Shown here piece after piece: positions 23,334 to 32,237 of a stretch of 55,271 bases of DNA. Numbering within the stretch: the stretch's first letter is position 1; each line of letters starts with the position of its first letter. The translations under genes and the position numbers were made by a program. Under the pieces are notes generated by a model that worked only from the letters and a program-made list of their open reading frames with translations, ran no database searches and was not told where the DNA came from. Location: the NCBI GenBank assembly GCA_017398425.1, contig JAFQFZ010000012.1:1-55271 (forward strand), written 5' to 3'. Source of the stretch: Clostridia bacterium (lineage in GTDB: Bacteria; Bacillota; Clostridia; Oscillospirales; Acutalibacteraceae).

Positions 23334-23687
23334 ATGGCTCGTATTAAAGGCGCTCTCGCTACGCGCAAAAGAAGAAAGAAAGTTCTCAAGCTCGCTAAGG
23401 GCTACTATGGTGCAAAGTCCAAGCTCTTCAAGACTGCTAAAGAAGCGGTCATGAAGTCCGGCCAATATGCTTACATCGGCCGCCGCCTGAAGAAGCGCGA
23501 CTTCCGTCGCCTGTGGATCACCCGCATCTCCGCTGCGGCGAAGATGAACGGCATGAACTACTCCACCTTCATGAACGGTCTGAAGAAAGCCGGCATCATG
23601 CTCAACCGCAAGATGCTCGCGGAGATCGCTGTCTCCGATCCGGCGGCGTTTACCGCGCTCGTCGAGAAGGCGAAGGCCGCATTATAA
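23334..23687 (+). CDS. rplT: 50S ribosomal protein L20
   Basis: 117 residues, the standard L20 length, with [29 protein letters not shown]-type N-terminal extension that reaches into 23S rRNA and a globular domain with LWITRISAA and [11 protein letters not shown]20 is needed early in 50S assembly and in Firmicutes represses its own operon through the leader. An rplT-proximal terminator follows. Confidence 0.98.
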   Translation: MARIKGALATRKRRKKVLKLAKGYYGAKSKLFKTAKEAVMKSGQYAYIGRRLKKRDFRRLWITRISAAAKMNGMNYSTFMNGLKKAGIMLNRKMLAEIAVSDPAAFTALVEKAKAAL

Positions 23688-23700
23688 TAAGCGACAACTG

Positions 23701-23730
23701 CGTCCGCCGATTTTCGGCGGGCGCTTGTTT
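23701..23730 (+). terminator. Terminator after rplT
   Basis: gtccgccga-ttt-tcggcgggc followed by gcttgttt forms a GC-rich hairpin with a modest T run. Confidence 0.75.
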
Positions 23731-23795
23731 GCTATTTTAGGAGCGCCGTTTTTCCCCCGAAAAGCGGCGAAAAATGAAACCCGAGGGGTGTTTTT

Positions 23796-24587
23796 GTGCA
23801 ACTGACCAGCCGCGACAATCCGCGCATCAAAGAACTTCATAAATTGCTCAGCGATGCGCGCGCACGCAAGAAAAGCGGCTGTTTTGTCATCGAAGGTGCC
23901 CGCTTGTGTGAGGATGCGGTGCGCTCCGGCATCGAGGTCGTGTCTGCCTATGTGACGGAGTCGGCGGCTTCGCGCTATGCAACGGCGTGGAGTGCCGTTT
24001 CGCAAGCCGCGGCGCACAGCTTCACCGTGTCGGAGGAGCTCGGCTCCTCGCTGTCCGACACCGACACCCCGCAGGGGCTTTCTTGTGTGTGCCGCATGCC
24101 GAGTCCGTCGATCGCGACGGAAGAAAGCGGTGTGTGGCTGGCACTCGAGGACGTGCAAGACCCCGGCAACCTCGGCACCATCTTCCGCACGGCGGAGGCG
24201 CTCGGCGTGACCGGCGTGCTGTTGTCGAAGGGGTGCTGTGACCTCTACAACCCGAAGGTGCTCCGCGCGAGCATGGGCGGCGTGTTCCGCCTGCCGTGGC
24301 TCGTGCGTGAGGACTTTTCCGGGACGCTTCGTGCGTGGGGCGCGTCTCGCCCCGTGCTGGCGGCGGTGGTGGATGCGTCGGCACTCCCCATCATGCAAGC
24401 CCCCAAATCGGGGGCGGTCATCGTCATCGGCAACGAGGGCAACGGCCTCTCGGAGGAAGCGGTAGCGGCATCGACCCATCGCGTGACCATCCCGATGGCG
24501 GGTCGCGCCGAATCGCTCAACGCGTCGATGGCAGCGGGCATCCTGCTGTGGGAGCTGTGCCGCGAAGGGGGTCGCTCCGATGCGTGA
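23796..24587 (+). CDS. SpoU/TrmH-family RNA 2'-O-methyltransferase
   Basis: 263 residues. The N-terminal part (about 1-95) is an L30e-like substrate-binding domain opening LTSRDNPRIKELHKL. The C-terminal SPOUT domain has motif 1 VQDPGNLGTIFRTAEA, motif 2 VIVIGNEGNGLS and motif 3 IPMAGRAESLNASMAAGILLWE, forming the knotted S-adenosylmethionine site. Such enzymes methylate riboses in 23S rRNA or tRNA; RlmB- or TsnR-like substrates cannot be told apart here. It starts with GTG (gaggggtgtttttGTG) and overlaps dprA by eight bases. The position after rplT is common in Firmicutes. Confidence 0.9.
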   Translation: MQLTSRDNPRIKELHKLLSDARARKKSGCFVIEGARLCEDAVRSGIEVVSAYVTESAASRYATAWSAVSQAAAHSFTVSEELGSSLSDTDTPQGLSCVCRMPSPSIATEESGVWLALEDVQDPGNLGTIFRTAEALGVTGVLLSKGCCDLYNPKVLRASMGGVFRLPWLVREDFSGTLRAWGASRPVLAAVVDASALPIMQAPKSGAVIVIGNEGNGLSEEAVAASTHRVTIPMAGRAESLNASMAAGILLWELCREGGRSDA

Positions 24588-25794
24588 GACCGCATACTGG
24601 GTCTGGCTTCAGCAGGCGCTCGGTGCGGGCGCACCGCAAGGTGCCGCGTTGCTGAAGGCGTTCGACAGCATCGAAGAGGTGTACGCCGCATCGGCGTATC
24701 CGTCGACGGTCGAATTGAGCCCCAAGCAACGCCGTGCGTTGCAAAACAAATCGTTGGATACAGCCGAGCGAGAACTTGAGATCCTGCAGTCGCTCGACGG
24801 ATTTCTCATCATCCCCGGTGACGAAGAGTACGAAACCCTCTTCGAGGGGATGTATGCACCGCCCGTCATGCTCTACGGACGCGGTACGCGGTTCGACCCG
24901 TGTGATGTGCCGCGTGTGGCGGTGGTCGGTACGCGTCATCACGACGACAGCGGCGTGCTGGTGACCCGTCGCCTGAGCGCGGGTCTGGCGGCCGGTGGTG
25001 CTGTGGTGGTGAGCGGCGGCGCGGAAGGTCTCGACTGCGAGGCGTTATGCGCCGCGATGGATGCGGGCGGACGTTGCCTCTCGTTTCAGGCGTGCGGCAT
25101 CGACGTGGAGTATCCCCGTGCCACGCAGTTCATGCGCGAACGCTTGCTTGCAAGCGGCGGTATGTTGCTTTCGGAATTCCCGATGGGATCGAAAGCGTAC
25201 GGCTATCATTTTCCCATTCGCAATCGGTTGATCGCGGGGTGCACACTCGGCACGCTCGTGACCGAAGCGCCCTTGAAAAGCGGCGCATTGATGACGGCGA
25301 AATGGGCGAGAGAACAAGGGCGCGACGTGTTTGTCGCGCCGGGACCTGTGGGCGTCGAAAGCGCCGCAGGCAGTAACGAATTGCTCAAGGACGGCGCGAC
25401 GCCCGTGACGGCAGCCGCCGATATCCTGATGACTTATGCACTGCGGTATCCGTTCGCGATCGATATCGAAGCGGCAGTGGAGGCGGAAGAACACGCCGCC
25501 GCACTTCTGCATGACGAACGAAACGACCGCGCACCGCTCTCTCCGTTGCCTGCGCGCACGGTACTCTCCGTGGCGCAACCGCCGGAGGAGACGGTTCCCG
25601 TGCCGTGTCCCGAAACCGCTTCGGACGAAGCCAAGGCGGTGTATGCCGCTCTCCTTTCGGGCGGACAAACGGCGGCAGAGCTGTCGCGCTCGACCGCACT
25701 TCCGCTTTCCCGCGTGTTGACCGCGCTGACGATGTTGGAGCTTGGCGGTACGGTGCGTTGCACCGCCGGACAGCGGTATGAGCTGTTGTCGTAA
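24580..25794 (+). CDS. dprA: DNA-processing protein DprA
   Basis: 404 residues. DprA loads RecA on incoming single-stranded DNA during transformation. An N-terminal helical region (1-80) is followed by the Rossmann-like DprA core: VAVVGTRHHDDSG, VVSGGAEGLDCEAL, AGGRCLSFQACGIDVEYP, and the SEFPMGSKAYGYHFPIRNRLIAG segment. TEAPLKSGALMTAKWA follows near 235. A C-terminal winged helix (about 340-404) matches the DprA_WH domain. The core is somewhat divergent: the usual GSR and ISGLARGID motifs read GTR and VSGGAEGLD. It lies between the methyltransferase and topA, the usual clostridial neighbourhood. Confidence 0.92.
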   Translation: MRETAYWVWLQQALGAGAPQGAALLKAFDSIEEVYAASAYPSTVELSPKQRRALQNKSLDTAERELEILQSLDGFLIIPGDEEYETLFEGMYAPPVMLYGRGTRFDPCDVPRVAVVGTRHHDDSGVLVTRRLSAGLAAGGAVVVSGGAEGLDCEALCAAMDAGGRCLSFQACGIDVEYPRATQFMRERLLASGGMLLSEFPMGSKAYGYHFPIRNRLIAGCTLGTLVTEAPLKSGALMTAKWAREQGRDVFVAPGPVGVESAAGSNELLKDGATPVTAAADILMTYALRYPFAIDIEAAVEAEEHAAALLHDERNDRAPLSPLPARTVLSVAQPPEETVPVPCPETASDEAKAVYAALLSGGQTAAELSRSTALPLSRVLTALTMLELGGTVRCTAGQRYELLS

Positions 25795-25834
25795 AAACGG
25801 CAACGATTTTTCACAAAACAGTGAGGAAATTCCT

Positions 25835-27913
25835 ATGACGACATTGATTATTGTGGAGTCACCCAGCAAGGTGAAAACCGTTCAAAAATATTCGGGGGAG
25901 AACTACCGTGTGATGGCCTCGGCGGGTCACATCCGCGACCTCCCCAAAACACTGCTCGGTGTGGACATCGAGCATGGTTTTAAACCGCGTTACGTGGACA
26001 TCCCCGGCAAATCCGCCCTGATCCGTCAACTCAAAGCGGCGGCGGCGGATTGCGACCGCGTGCTTCTCGCGACCGACCCCGACCGCGAGGGTGAGGCGAT
26101 CGCGTGGCACTTGGCGCAGATCCTCGACGTGGACGGCGAACAACCCTGCCGCATCGCGATCACCGAGATCACCAAGACGGGCGTGACGCAGGGCTTGTCC
26201 AATCCCCATCCGCTCGATATGAATCTGGTCAACGCCCAGCAGGCGCGCCGTATTCTCGACCGCATCGTCGGCTACAAGATCAGCCCGTTCCTGTGGAAAA
26301 AGATCCGCAAGGGTCTTTCGGCAGGACGCGTGCAATCGGCGGCGGTGCGCATCGTGGTGGATCGCGAGGAAGAGATCCGTGCGTTCGTCAGCGAGGAATA
26401 CTGGACGATCGACGCGGCGCTGTCCGTCACCGCGAAGGGTAAGCGCTTCCCCGCAAAGCTCCATGGGGATGCAAGCGGCAAGCTGTCCGTGACAAACGCC
26501 GATCAATCGGATGAGATCCTGACCCGTTTGCAAAACGCGACCTACACGGTGCAGTCGGTCAAGCGCGGCACCCGTCGCTTGCAACCCGCACCGCCCTTCA
26601 TCACCTCGACGCTCCAGCAGGAAGCGAACCGTCGCCTCGGCTTTGCGGCGCGTCGCACGATGCAGGCGGCGCAGGAACTGTATGAAGGCGTGGAGGTCGA
26701 AGGCATCGGCGCGACCGGTTTGATCACCTACATGCGTACCGACAGTCTGCGCATTTCCGAAGAGGCGCGTGCCGCCGGCAACACCTACATCAAGGAGACG
26801 TACGGCGACAGCTACCTTCCCGAAAAACCGCGCTATTTCAAAACCAAGGCGAGTGCACAGGATGCGCACGAAGCGATCCGCCCGTCCATGCCGTCGCTCA
26901 CCCCCGATCGTGTGAAATCGTCGCTCACCCCCGATCAGTACAAGCTCTACAAGCTGATCTGGGAGCGTTTTATTGCCAGCCTCATGGCCAACTGTGTGCA
27001 GGACACCTGCCAGGTGGAGATCGAGGCGGCGGGCTATATTTTCAAATCCTCCGGTTACACGGTGCGCTTTGACGGCTTTACGACGCTGTATTCGGAAGCC
27101 AAGGACGAGCAGGACGAGGACGGCAGTGCTTTGCCGCCCCTCGAAGAGGGTCAGACGCTGGTGCTTCGCGATCTGGCAGGCAACCAGCACTTCACCCAGC
27201 CGCCCGCGCGCTACACCGAAGCGACGCTCGTCAAAGCGTTTGAAGAAAAGGGCATCGGTCGTCCGTCGACCTACGCCCCCACCATTTCCACCATCCTCTC
27301 GCGTGAATACATCGAGCGCGAGGGCAAATCGCTCAAGCCGACGGCACTCGGAGAGATCACGACGCAGTTGATGAAGGAGCAATTCCCGAACATCGTCGAC
27401 GTGCAGTTCACCGCCCAGATGGAAGAGGGTCTCGACAACGTCGAAAACGGCGAGATCGACTGGGTCGCGGAGCTTGAGAAGTTCTACGGCGATTTCAAAG
27501 AGACTCTGCGAACAGCGGAAGCGTCGCTGACGGGCGAACGCATTAAGATCCCCGAGGTGGAAAGCGACGTCATCTGCGAAAACTGCGGTCGCAAGATGGT
27601 CATCAAATCGGGACGCTTCGGCAAGTTCCTTGCTTGCCCCGGCTATCCTGACTGCAAAAACACCAAACAGCTTGTGGAAGTGACCAAGGGACTTTGCCCG
27701 AAGTGCGGCGGCACGATCGTGGCGAAGAAGAGCAAGAGCAACCGCAAATTCTTCGGTTGTTCGAACTACCCGAAGTGTGACTTCGTGACGTGGAACGAGC
27801 CGGTGTCGGATGTGTGTCCGACCTGCGGCAAGACGATGTTCCGCAAGAAGGGCAAGAACGGCGGCGTGTTCTGCGCGACCGAGGGATGCACGCAGAAGGG
27901 AGAATCCCAATGA
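25835..27913 (+). CDS. topA: DNA topoisomerase I (type IA)
   Basis: 692 residues. The enzyme relaxes negative supercoils by cutting one strand through a tyrosine-DNA link. The Toprim domain opens TTLIIVESPSKVKTVQKY and carries ATDPDREGEAIAWHL; the catalytic Tyr299 sits in GLITYMRTDSLR; GIGRPSTYAPTI lies near 475. Three C-terminal four-Cys zinc ribbons follow (CENCG with CPGYPDC, CPKCG with CSNYPKC, CPTCG with CATEGC). The start is ATG after gaggaaattcct; an upstream in-frame extension overlaps dprA and is not conserved. Its stop overlaps the trmFO start by ATGA. Confidence 0.97.
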   Translation: MTTLIIVESPSKVKTVQKYSGENYRVMASAGHIRDLPKTLLGVDIEHGFKPRYVDIPGKSALIRQLKAAAADCDRVLLATDPDREGEAIAWHLAQILDVDGEQPCRIAITEITKTGVTQGLSNPHPLDMNLVNAQQARRILDRIVGYKISPFLWKKIRKGLSAGRVQSAAVRIVVDREEEIRAFVSEEYWTIDAALSVTAKGKRFPAKLHGDASGKLSVTNADQSDEILTRLQNATYTVQSVKRGTRRLQPAPPFITSTLQQEANRRLGFAARRTMQAAQELYEGVEVEGIGATGLITYMRTDSLRISEEARAAGNTYIKETYGDSYLPEKPRYFKTKASAQDAHEAIRPSMPSLTPDRVKSSLTPDQYKLYKLIWERFIASLMANCVQDTCQVEIEAAGYIFKSSGYTVRFDGFTTLYSEAKDEQDEDGSALPPLEEGQTLVLRDLAGNQHFTQPPARYTEATLVKAFEEKGIGRPSTYAPTISTILSREYIEREGKSLKPTALGEITTQLMKEQFPNIVDVQFTAQMEEGLDNVENGEIDWVAELEKFYGDFKETLRTAEASLTGERIKIPEVESDVICENCGRKMVIKSGRFGKFLACPGYPDCKNTKQLVEVTKGLCPKCGGTIVAKKSKSNRKFFGCSNYPKCDFVTWNEPVSDVCPTCGKTMFRKKGKNGGVFCATEGCTQKGESQ

Positions 27914-29265
27914 GAGCCATCGTGATCGGCGGCGGTCTTGCCGGTTGTGAGGCGGCGTGGACGATGGCGAATCGCGGTGTCGACGTGACCTTGTACGAGA
28001 TGAAGCCGCAGCGGTTTTCGCCGGCGCACAAGTCGCAGGGACTCGCGGAGCTTGTGTGCTCCAATTCGCTTAAGGCGGCGCGTCTGGGCAGTGCCGCGGG
28101 ACTTCTCAAGGAAGAGATGCGGCGGCTCGGCTCGCTGTGCATGCAGGTGGCAGATACCTGTGCCGTGCCGGCGGGCGGTGCCTTGGCGGTGGATCGCGAT
28201 GCATTTTCTGCGGGCGTGACGGCGGCGATCGAAGCGCACGAGCGCATCGCCGTGGTGCGCGAGGAACTCACCGCTCTTCCCGAAGACGGCGTTGTCGTCG
28301 TGGCATCGGGTCCGCTGACGTCGGATGCCCTTGCCGAAAAGCTGACCGCCCTGTGCGGTGAGGGATTGCATTTTTACGATGCCGCCGCTCCCATCGTGAC
28401 GGCGGAGAGCGTCGATATGTCGTCGGCGTTTTGCCAATCGCGGTACGACCGCGAAGAGGGCGACTGCCGCGACACCACGGGCGATTACATCAATTGCCCC
28501 ATGAACAAAGACGAGTACGAAGCGTTTTGGGAAGCGCTTGTCACCGCCGAGCGCGCGCCGCTGCATGAATTTGACGACGCCGCTCAACCGACGGTGTACG
28601 AAGGATGTATGCCCATCGAGGTGCTCGCCTCGCGCGGTAAGGACGCGATCCGCTTCGGGCCGATGAAACCCGTCGGCTTGCGCGACCCGCGCACGGGACA
28701 TCGCCCGTGGGCGGTGTTGCAGCTTCGCGCGGAGAACCGCGAAGGCACGCTTCGCAACCTCGTCGGGTTTCAAACCAACCTGAAATTCCCCGAGCAAAAA
28801 CGGGTATTCGGCATGATCCCGGCACTCAAAAACGCCGAATTCATGCGCTACGGTGTGATGCACCGCAACACCTTTCTCGACTCGCCTCGGTTGCTGACGG
28901 CAGGCTTCTGCCTGAAACAAGAACCGCGTCTCTACTTTGCAGGACAGATGACGGGTGTCGAAGGGTATATGGAGTCGGCGTCATCCGGGATCCTTGCCGG
29001 ACTGAATGCCGTCGCCGCGATGAGCGGGATGCCGCATTTCGTGTTGCCGCGCGACACGATGATGGGTGCGCTGTCGCATTACATCAGCGAATACGAAGGA
29101 AACGATTTTCAACCGATGGGTGCGAACTTCGGCGTATTGCCGCCGATCGAGCCGCACATCCGCGACAAGAAGCAACGCTACGAGGCGCTCAGCGCCCGTG
29201 CGCTCGACTCGCTTCACAAGGCGATGTCCGCCCATCCGTTGTTTGACCGAAATCAAGAAAAGTGA
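27910..29265 (+). CDS. trmFO: Methylenetetrahydrofolate-tRNA-(uracil-5-)-methyltransferase
   Basis: 451 residues. TrmFO makes 5-methyluridine at tRNA position 54 using folate and FAD. The N-terminal FAD-binding motif is VIGGGLAGCEAAW; the family marker CSNSLKAARL follows; a second flavin segment reads YFAGQMTGVEGYMESASSGILAG near residue 350. The gene order topA-trmFO is typical for Firmicutes, and the two overlap by four bases. Length matches the family (about 440). Confidence 0.97.
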   Translation: MRAIVIGGGLAGCEAAWTMANRGVDVTLYEMKPQRFSPAHKSQGLAELVCSNSLKAARLGSAAGLLKEEMRRLGSLCMQVADTCAVPAGGALAVDRDAFSAGVTAAIEAHERIAVVREELTALPEDGVVVVASGPLTSDALAEKLTALCGEGLHFYDAAAPIVTAESVDMSSAFCQSRYDREEGDCRDTTGDYINCPMNKDEYEAFWEALVTAERAPLHEFDDAAQPTVYEGCMPIEVLASRGKDAIRFGPMKPVGLRDPRTGHRPWAVLQLRAENREGTLRNLVGFQTNLKFPEQKRVFGMIPALKNAEFMRYGVMHRNTFLDSPRLLTAGFCLKQEPRLYFAGQMTGVEGYMESASSGILAGLNAVAAMSGMPHFVLPRDTMMGALSHYISEYEGNDFQPMGANFGVLPPIEPHIRDKKQRYEALSARALDSLHKAMSAHPLFDRNQEK

Positions 29266-29276
29266 GGGACAAGACT

Positions 29277-30296
29277 ATGCGTATTATTGTAGATGCCTTC
29301 GGCGGTGACAACGCACCGCTCGAAATTATCAAGGGTGCCGCGATGGCGGTCAAGGAATACGGTCATACCGTGATCCTGACCGGCAACGAGGCGGTCATCC
29401 GCAAGACGGCAGAGGATAACGGCATTGCACTCGACGGCATGGAGTTCATCGATTGTGACGACGTGATCACGATGCACGATGCGCCGCGCTCCATCCTGCG
29501 CGAGCATAAGAGCTGCTCGATGGCGGTCGGCATGAAAGCGCTTGCCGACGGCACGGGCGATGCCTTTGTGTCTGCGGGCAACACCGGCGCTCTGCTGGTG
29601 GGCGGTACGTTCCTTGTCAAACGCATCAAGGGTGTGTCCCGTGCGGCACTCGCCGCCATCATGCCCACCAACGACGGTCCCGTCATGATGGTCGATGCGG
29701 GTGCGAACGTGGAATGCCGTCCGGAGATGTTGCGCCGCTTCGCGCAGATGGGCAGCATCTATATGACCGATGTCATGGGCAACGGCAAGCAAGCGCGCGT
29801 CGGTCTGCTCAACGTCGGCACCGAAGATGAAAAGGGCGGCGAACTGCAACAAAAGACGTTCGCTCTGCTCAAAGAGACCGACCTGAACTTCATCGGCAAC
29901 GTCGAGGCGCGTCAGGTGCCGTTCGGCGAGGCGGATGTCGTGGTGGCGGACGGCTTTGCGGGCAACACGCTCCTCAAGACGATGGAAGGCACCGCCGATC
30001 TCATCGTGCAAAAGATCAAGGGTGTGTTCAACAGCAACCCGATGACGAAGATCGCCTATCTGCTCGTCCAGTCGAAAATGAAGGCGTTTAAGAAACTGCT
30101 CTCCACCGACGAATACGGCGGAGCACCGTTGCTCGGCTTGAAGAAGCCCGTCATCAAGACGCACGGCAACTCCAAGGCGAACGCCGTCAAGAACGCGATC
30201 CGCGTGGCGGCGGAATTTGCCGCAGCGGACGTCATCGGCAAGATCGAAGCGGTGGTCGCCGCGGACGCAGACGAAGGGGCGGACGACGGCGAATGA
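29277..30296 (+). CDS. plsX: Phosphate acyltransferase PlsX
   Basis: 339 residues. PlsX converts acyl-ACP to acyl-phosphate for phosphatidic acid synthesis by PlsY, at the membrane surface. Seen are IIVDAFGGDNAPLEIIKGA at the N-terminus, VSAGNTGALLVGG, MMVDAGANVE, LNVGTEDEKGG and VADGFAGNTLLKTMEG. ATG at 29277 (after gagggacaagact) is preferred to one five codons upstream. It overlaps the acp-like gene by ATGA, giving the common plsX-acp-rnc order. Confidence 0.96.
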   Translation: MRIIVDAFGGDNAPLEIIKGAAMAVKEYGHTVILTGNEAVIRKTAEDNGIALDGMEFIDCDDVITMHDAPRSILREHKSCSMAVGMKALADGTGDAFVSAGNTGALLVGGTFLVKRIKGVSRAALAAIMPTNDGPVMMVDAGANVECRPEMLRRFAQMGSIYMTDVMGNGKQARVGLLNVGTEDEKGGELQQKTFALLKETDLNFIGNVEARQVPFGEADVVVADGFAGNTLLKTMEGTADLIVQKIKGVFNSNPMTKIAYLLVQSKMKAFKKLLSTDEYGGAPLLGLKKPVIKTHGNSKANAVKNAIRVAAEFAAADVIGKIEAVVAADADEGADDGE

Positions 30297-30520
30297 CGGT
30301 ATTCGAGGCAACCAAGGACTTTTTGTGCGAGCGTTGTGGCTGTCATCCCGATGACGTGGAGCTGGCGGCAACGTTTGACGCATTGAACGTGGCGGATTTC
30401 GAACGCGAAAGCTTGGCGCTTCTGCTGAGCGAAGCGTTCGAGATCGAGGTCCCCTCCGACGAGCTGTTTGCGTTTGAGACGCTCGAAGATCTGGTGGGGT
30501 ATATTGAGGATCGGTTTTAA
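30293..30520 (+). CDS. Acyl-carrier-protein-like protein lacking the phosphopantetheine serine
   Basis: 75 residues, acidic, with ACP length and helix pattern. The C-terminal half LLLSEAFEIEVPSDELFAFETLEDLVGYIED matches helices 2-4 of ACP, for example the usual EEEFGIEIPDED segment. Aligned without gaps, the universal DSL motif at the start of helix 2 reads Ala34-Asp35-Phe36, so the serine that carries 4'-phosphopantetheine is an Asp. It also has two cysteines (Cys12, Cys15) near the N-terminus, unusual for ACP. Its place between plsX and rnc is that of acpP. It cannot be a conventional acyl carrier, unless the alignment is shifted, which no nearby Ser in DSL context supports. A regulatory or scaffold role is possible. 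Confidence 0.8.
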   Translation: MTVFEATKDFLCERCGCHPDDVELAATFDALNVADFERESLALLLSEAFEIEVPSDELFAFETLEDLVGYIEDRF

Positions 30521-30538
30521 CGTAAGGAACGGTGAAAC

Positions 30539-31222
30539 ATGGAACAGCAAGCATGGATGGATCGCTTAGGGTATACGTTTCAAGATCCGACGTTGCTCAC
30601 AAAAGCGCTCACCCACTCGTCTTATGCCAACGAGGGCAAGCGCGATCTGCAAAGCAACGAGCGGTTGGAATTTTTGGGCGATTCGGTGCTCGGCATGATC
30701 GCGGCGACGTATTTGTTTGAGAACGACGCGAGCAGTGAAGGCGAGCTGACCAAGCTCCGAGCCTCCATCGTCTGCGAACAGGCGCTCAGCTCCTATTCGC
30801 GTGAACTCGGCATCGGGGAGCAGTTGCTCCTCGGTAAAGGCGAGCGGATGAACGGCGGCCGTGAGCGCGCGTCGATTCTGGCGGACGCATTTGAAGCGGT
30901 GCTGGCGGCGATCTATCTGGACGGCGGCATGGAGGCGGCAAGAACCTTTGTGCTCCCCTTTTTGATCAAGGAGATCGCCGCGCAACGCCGTCGCCATTTC
31001 AAAGACTACAAAACGCAACTGCAGGAGATCGTGCAACAAACGCCCGAAGAAAAGTTGCACTATGTGCTTGTGGGCGAAAGCGGCCCCGACCACAGCAAGC
31101 GCTTTGCCGTGGAGGTGCATCTCAACAGCAACGTCATCGGCAAAGGTCACGGCAAGAGCAAAAAGGAAGCCGAACAATTGGCGGCACGCGAAGCGCTGAA
31201 GTTGATGGGTTATGACGACTGA
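30539..31222 (+). CDS. rnc: Ribonuclease III
   Basis: 227 residues, full length. It cuts double-stranded RNA, including rRNA precursors. The signature NERLEFLGDSVLG (about 39-51) carries catalytic Glu and Asp, and ADAFEAVLAAIYLDGG provides the second acidic pair. The C-terminal double-stranded-RNA-binding domain (about 157-225) has YKTQLQEIVQ, GKGHGKSKKEAEQLAAREAL. Ten bases overlap with the radical SAM gene downstream. Confidence 0.97.
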   Translation: MEQQAWMDRLGYTFQDPTLLTKALTHSSYANEGKRDLQSNERLEFLGDSVLGMIAATYLFENDASSEGELTKLRASIVCEQALSSYSRELGIGEQLLLGKGERMNGGRERASILADAFEAVLAAIYLDGGMEAARTFVLPFLIKEIAAQRRRHFKDYKTQLQEIVQQTPEEKLHYVLVGESGPDHSKRFAVEVHLNSNVIGKGHGKSKKEAEQLAAREALKLMGYDD

Positions 31223-32237
31223 AGCGCGGCACGCGAACATCGCGCTCTTTGTGCCACACGCGGGCTGCCCGCACGATTGCGCGTTTTGCAATCAGCGCAC
31301 CATCGCGGGAGTCAGCCGTCCGCTGACCCCGTCGGAGGTGACGGCGGCGTGTGAGCGCGCGCTCGACACCCTCGGCGACCGCACGGCGCAGATCGCGTTT
31401 TTCGGCGGGAGCTTCACGGCGATCGACCGCGAGTATATGGTGTCGCTTCTGGAAGCGGCACAGCCGTTTTTGAAGGAGCGCCGCATCGAAGGCATCCGCA
31501 TTTCGACCCGTCCCGATGCCATCGACCGCGAGGTGCTTGAGGTGCTCCGGAGGTACGGTGTGACGGCGATCGAACTCGGTGCGCAAAGCATGGATGACAC
31601 GGTACTGTCCCGTTGCGGGCGCGGTCACACGGCGAAAGCGGTGGAAGACGCGGCACATCTCATTCGGGAATACGGCTTTTCGCTCGGTCTGCAGATGATG
31701 ACGGGGCTTCCCGGCGATACCGCCGCCGGTGCGATGGAAACGGCCAAAAAACTCGCGTTATTGCATCCCGACACGATGCGGATCTATCCGACGGTGGTGC
31801 TCAATGGCACGGCACTCGCCGATAGGATGCGTCGCGGCGAATATGTACCGCCGACATTGGATGAGTCAGTGGAACTGTGTGCACAACTGCTTCACTATTT
31901 TGAGCGCGTATGCGGCATTCGCGTCATTCGTCTCGGACTGCACGACGGTACTTCCTTACGAGAGCAAGCGATCGCGGGGGCGTATCATCCGGCGTTTCGC
32001 GAGCTTTGCGAGGGACAACTGTATGTGAACACCGCCATGGCGGTGCTGACACGCATGGGTCCCTGCGACACGTCTCGCACGGTGCGCGTGAACCCGAAAG
32101 CGGTTTCCAAACTGATCGGACAGCGAAAATGTCATCTCGCGCGGTTTCGTGAGCGCGGTTTTTGTATAGAGGTTAAGGGCGACCCCGCCGTCCCGTTGTG
32201 GGAGGTGGCGGTCGATGAGAAAGGAACATCGGTATGA
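31212..32237 (+). CDS. Radical SAM protein (Elp3-like family)
   Basis: 341 residues. The iron-sulfur motif CPHDCAFC (Cys19, Cys23, Cys26) is CX3CX2C; FFGGSFTAIDREY and GIRISTRPDAID follow in Elp3-like fashion, then IELGAQSMDD and MMTGLPGDT. The protein lacks the acetyltransferase domain of true Elp3. Genes of this kind commonly lie between rnc and smc in Clostridia. The reaction is not known to me; tRNA modification is suggested by family only. ATGA overlap with smc. Confidence 0.88.
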   Translation: MTTEARHANIALFVPHAGCPHDCAFCNQRTIAGVSRPLTPSEVTAACERALDTLGDRTAQIAFFGGSFTAIDREYMVSLLEAAQPFLKERRIEGIRISTRPDAIDREVLEVLRRYGVTAIELGAQSMDDTVLSRCGRGHTAKAVEDAAHLIREYGFSLGLQMMTGLPGDTAAGAMETAKKLALLHPDTMRIYPTVVLNGTALADRMRRGEYVPPTLDESVELCAQLLHYFERVCGIRVIRLGLHDGTSLREQAIAGAYHPAFRELCEGQLYVNTAMAVLTRMGPCDTSRTVRVNPKAVSKLIGQRKCHLARFRERGFCIEVKGDPAVPLWEVAVDEKGTSV

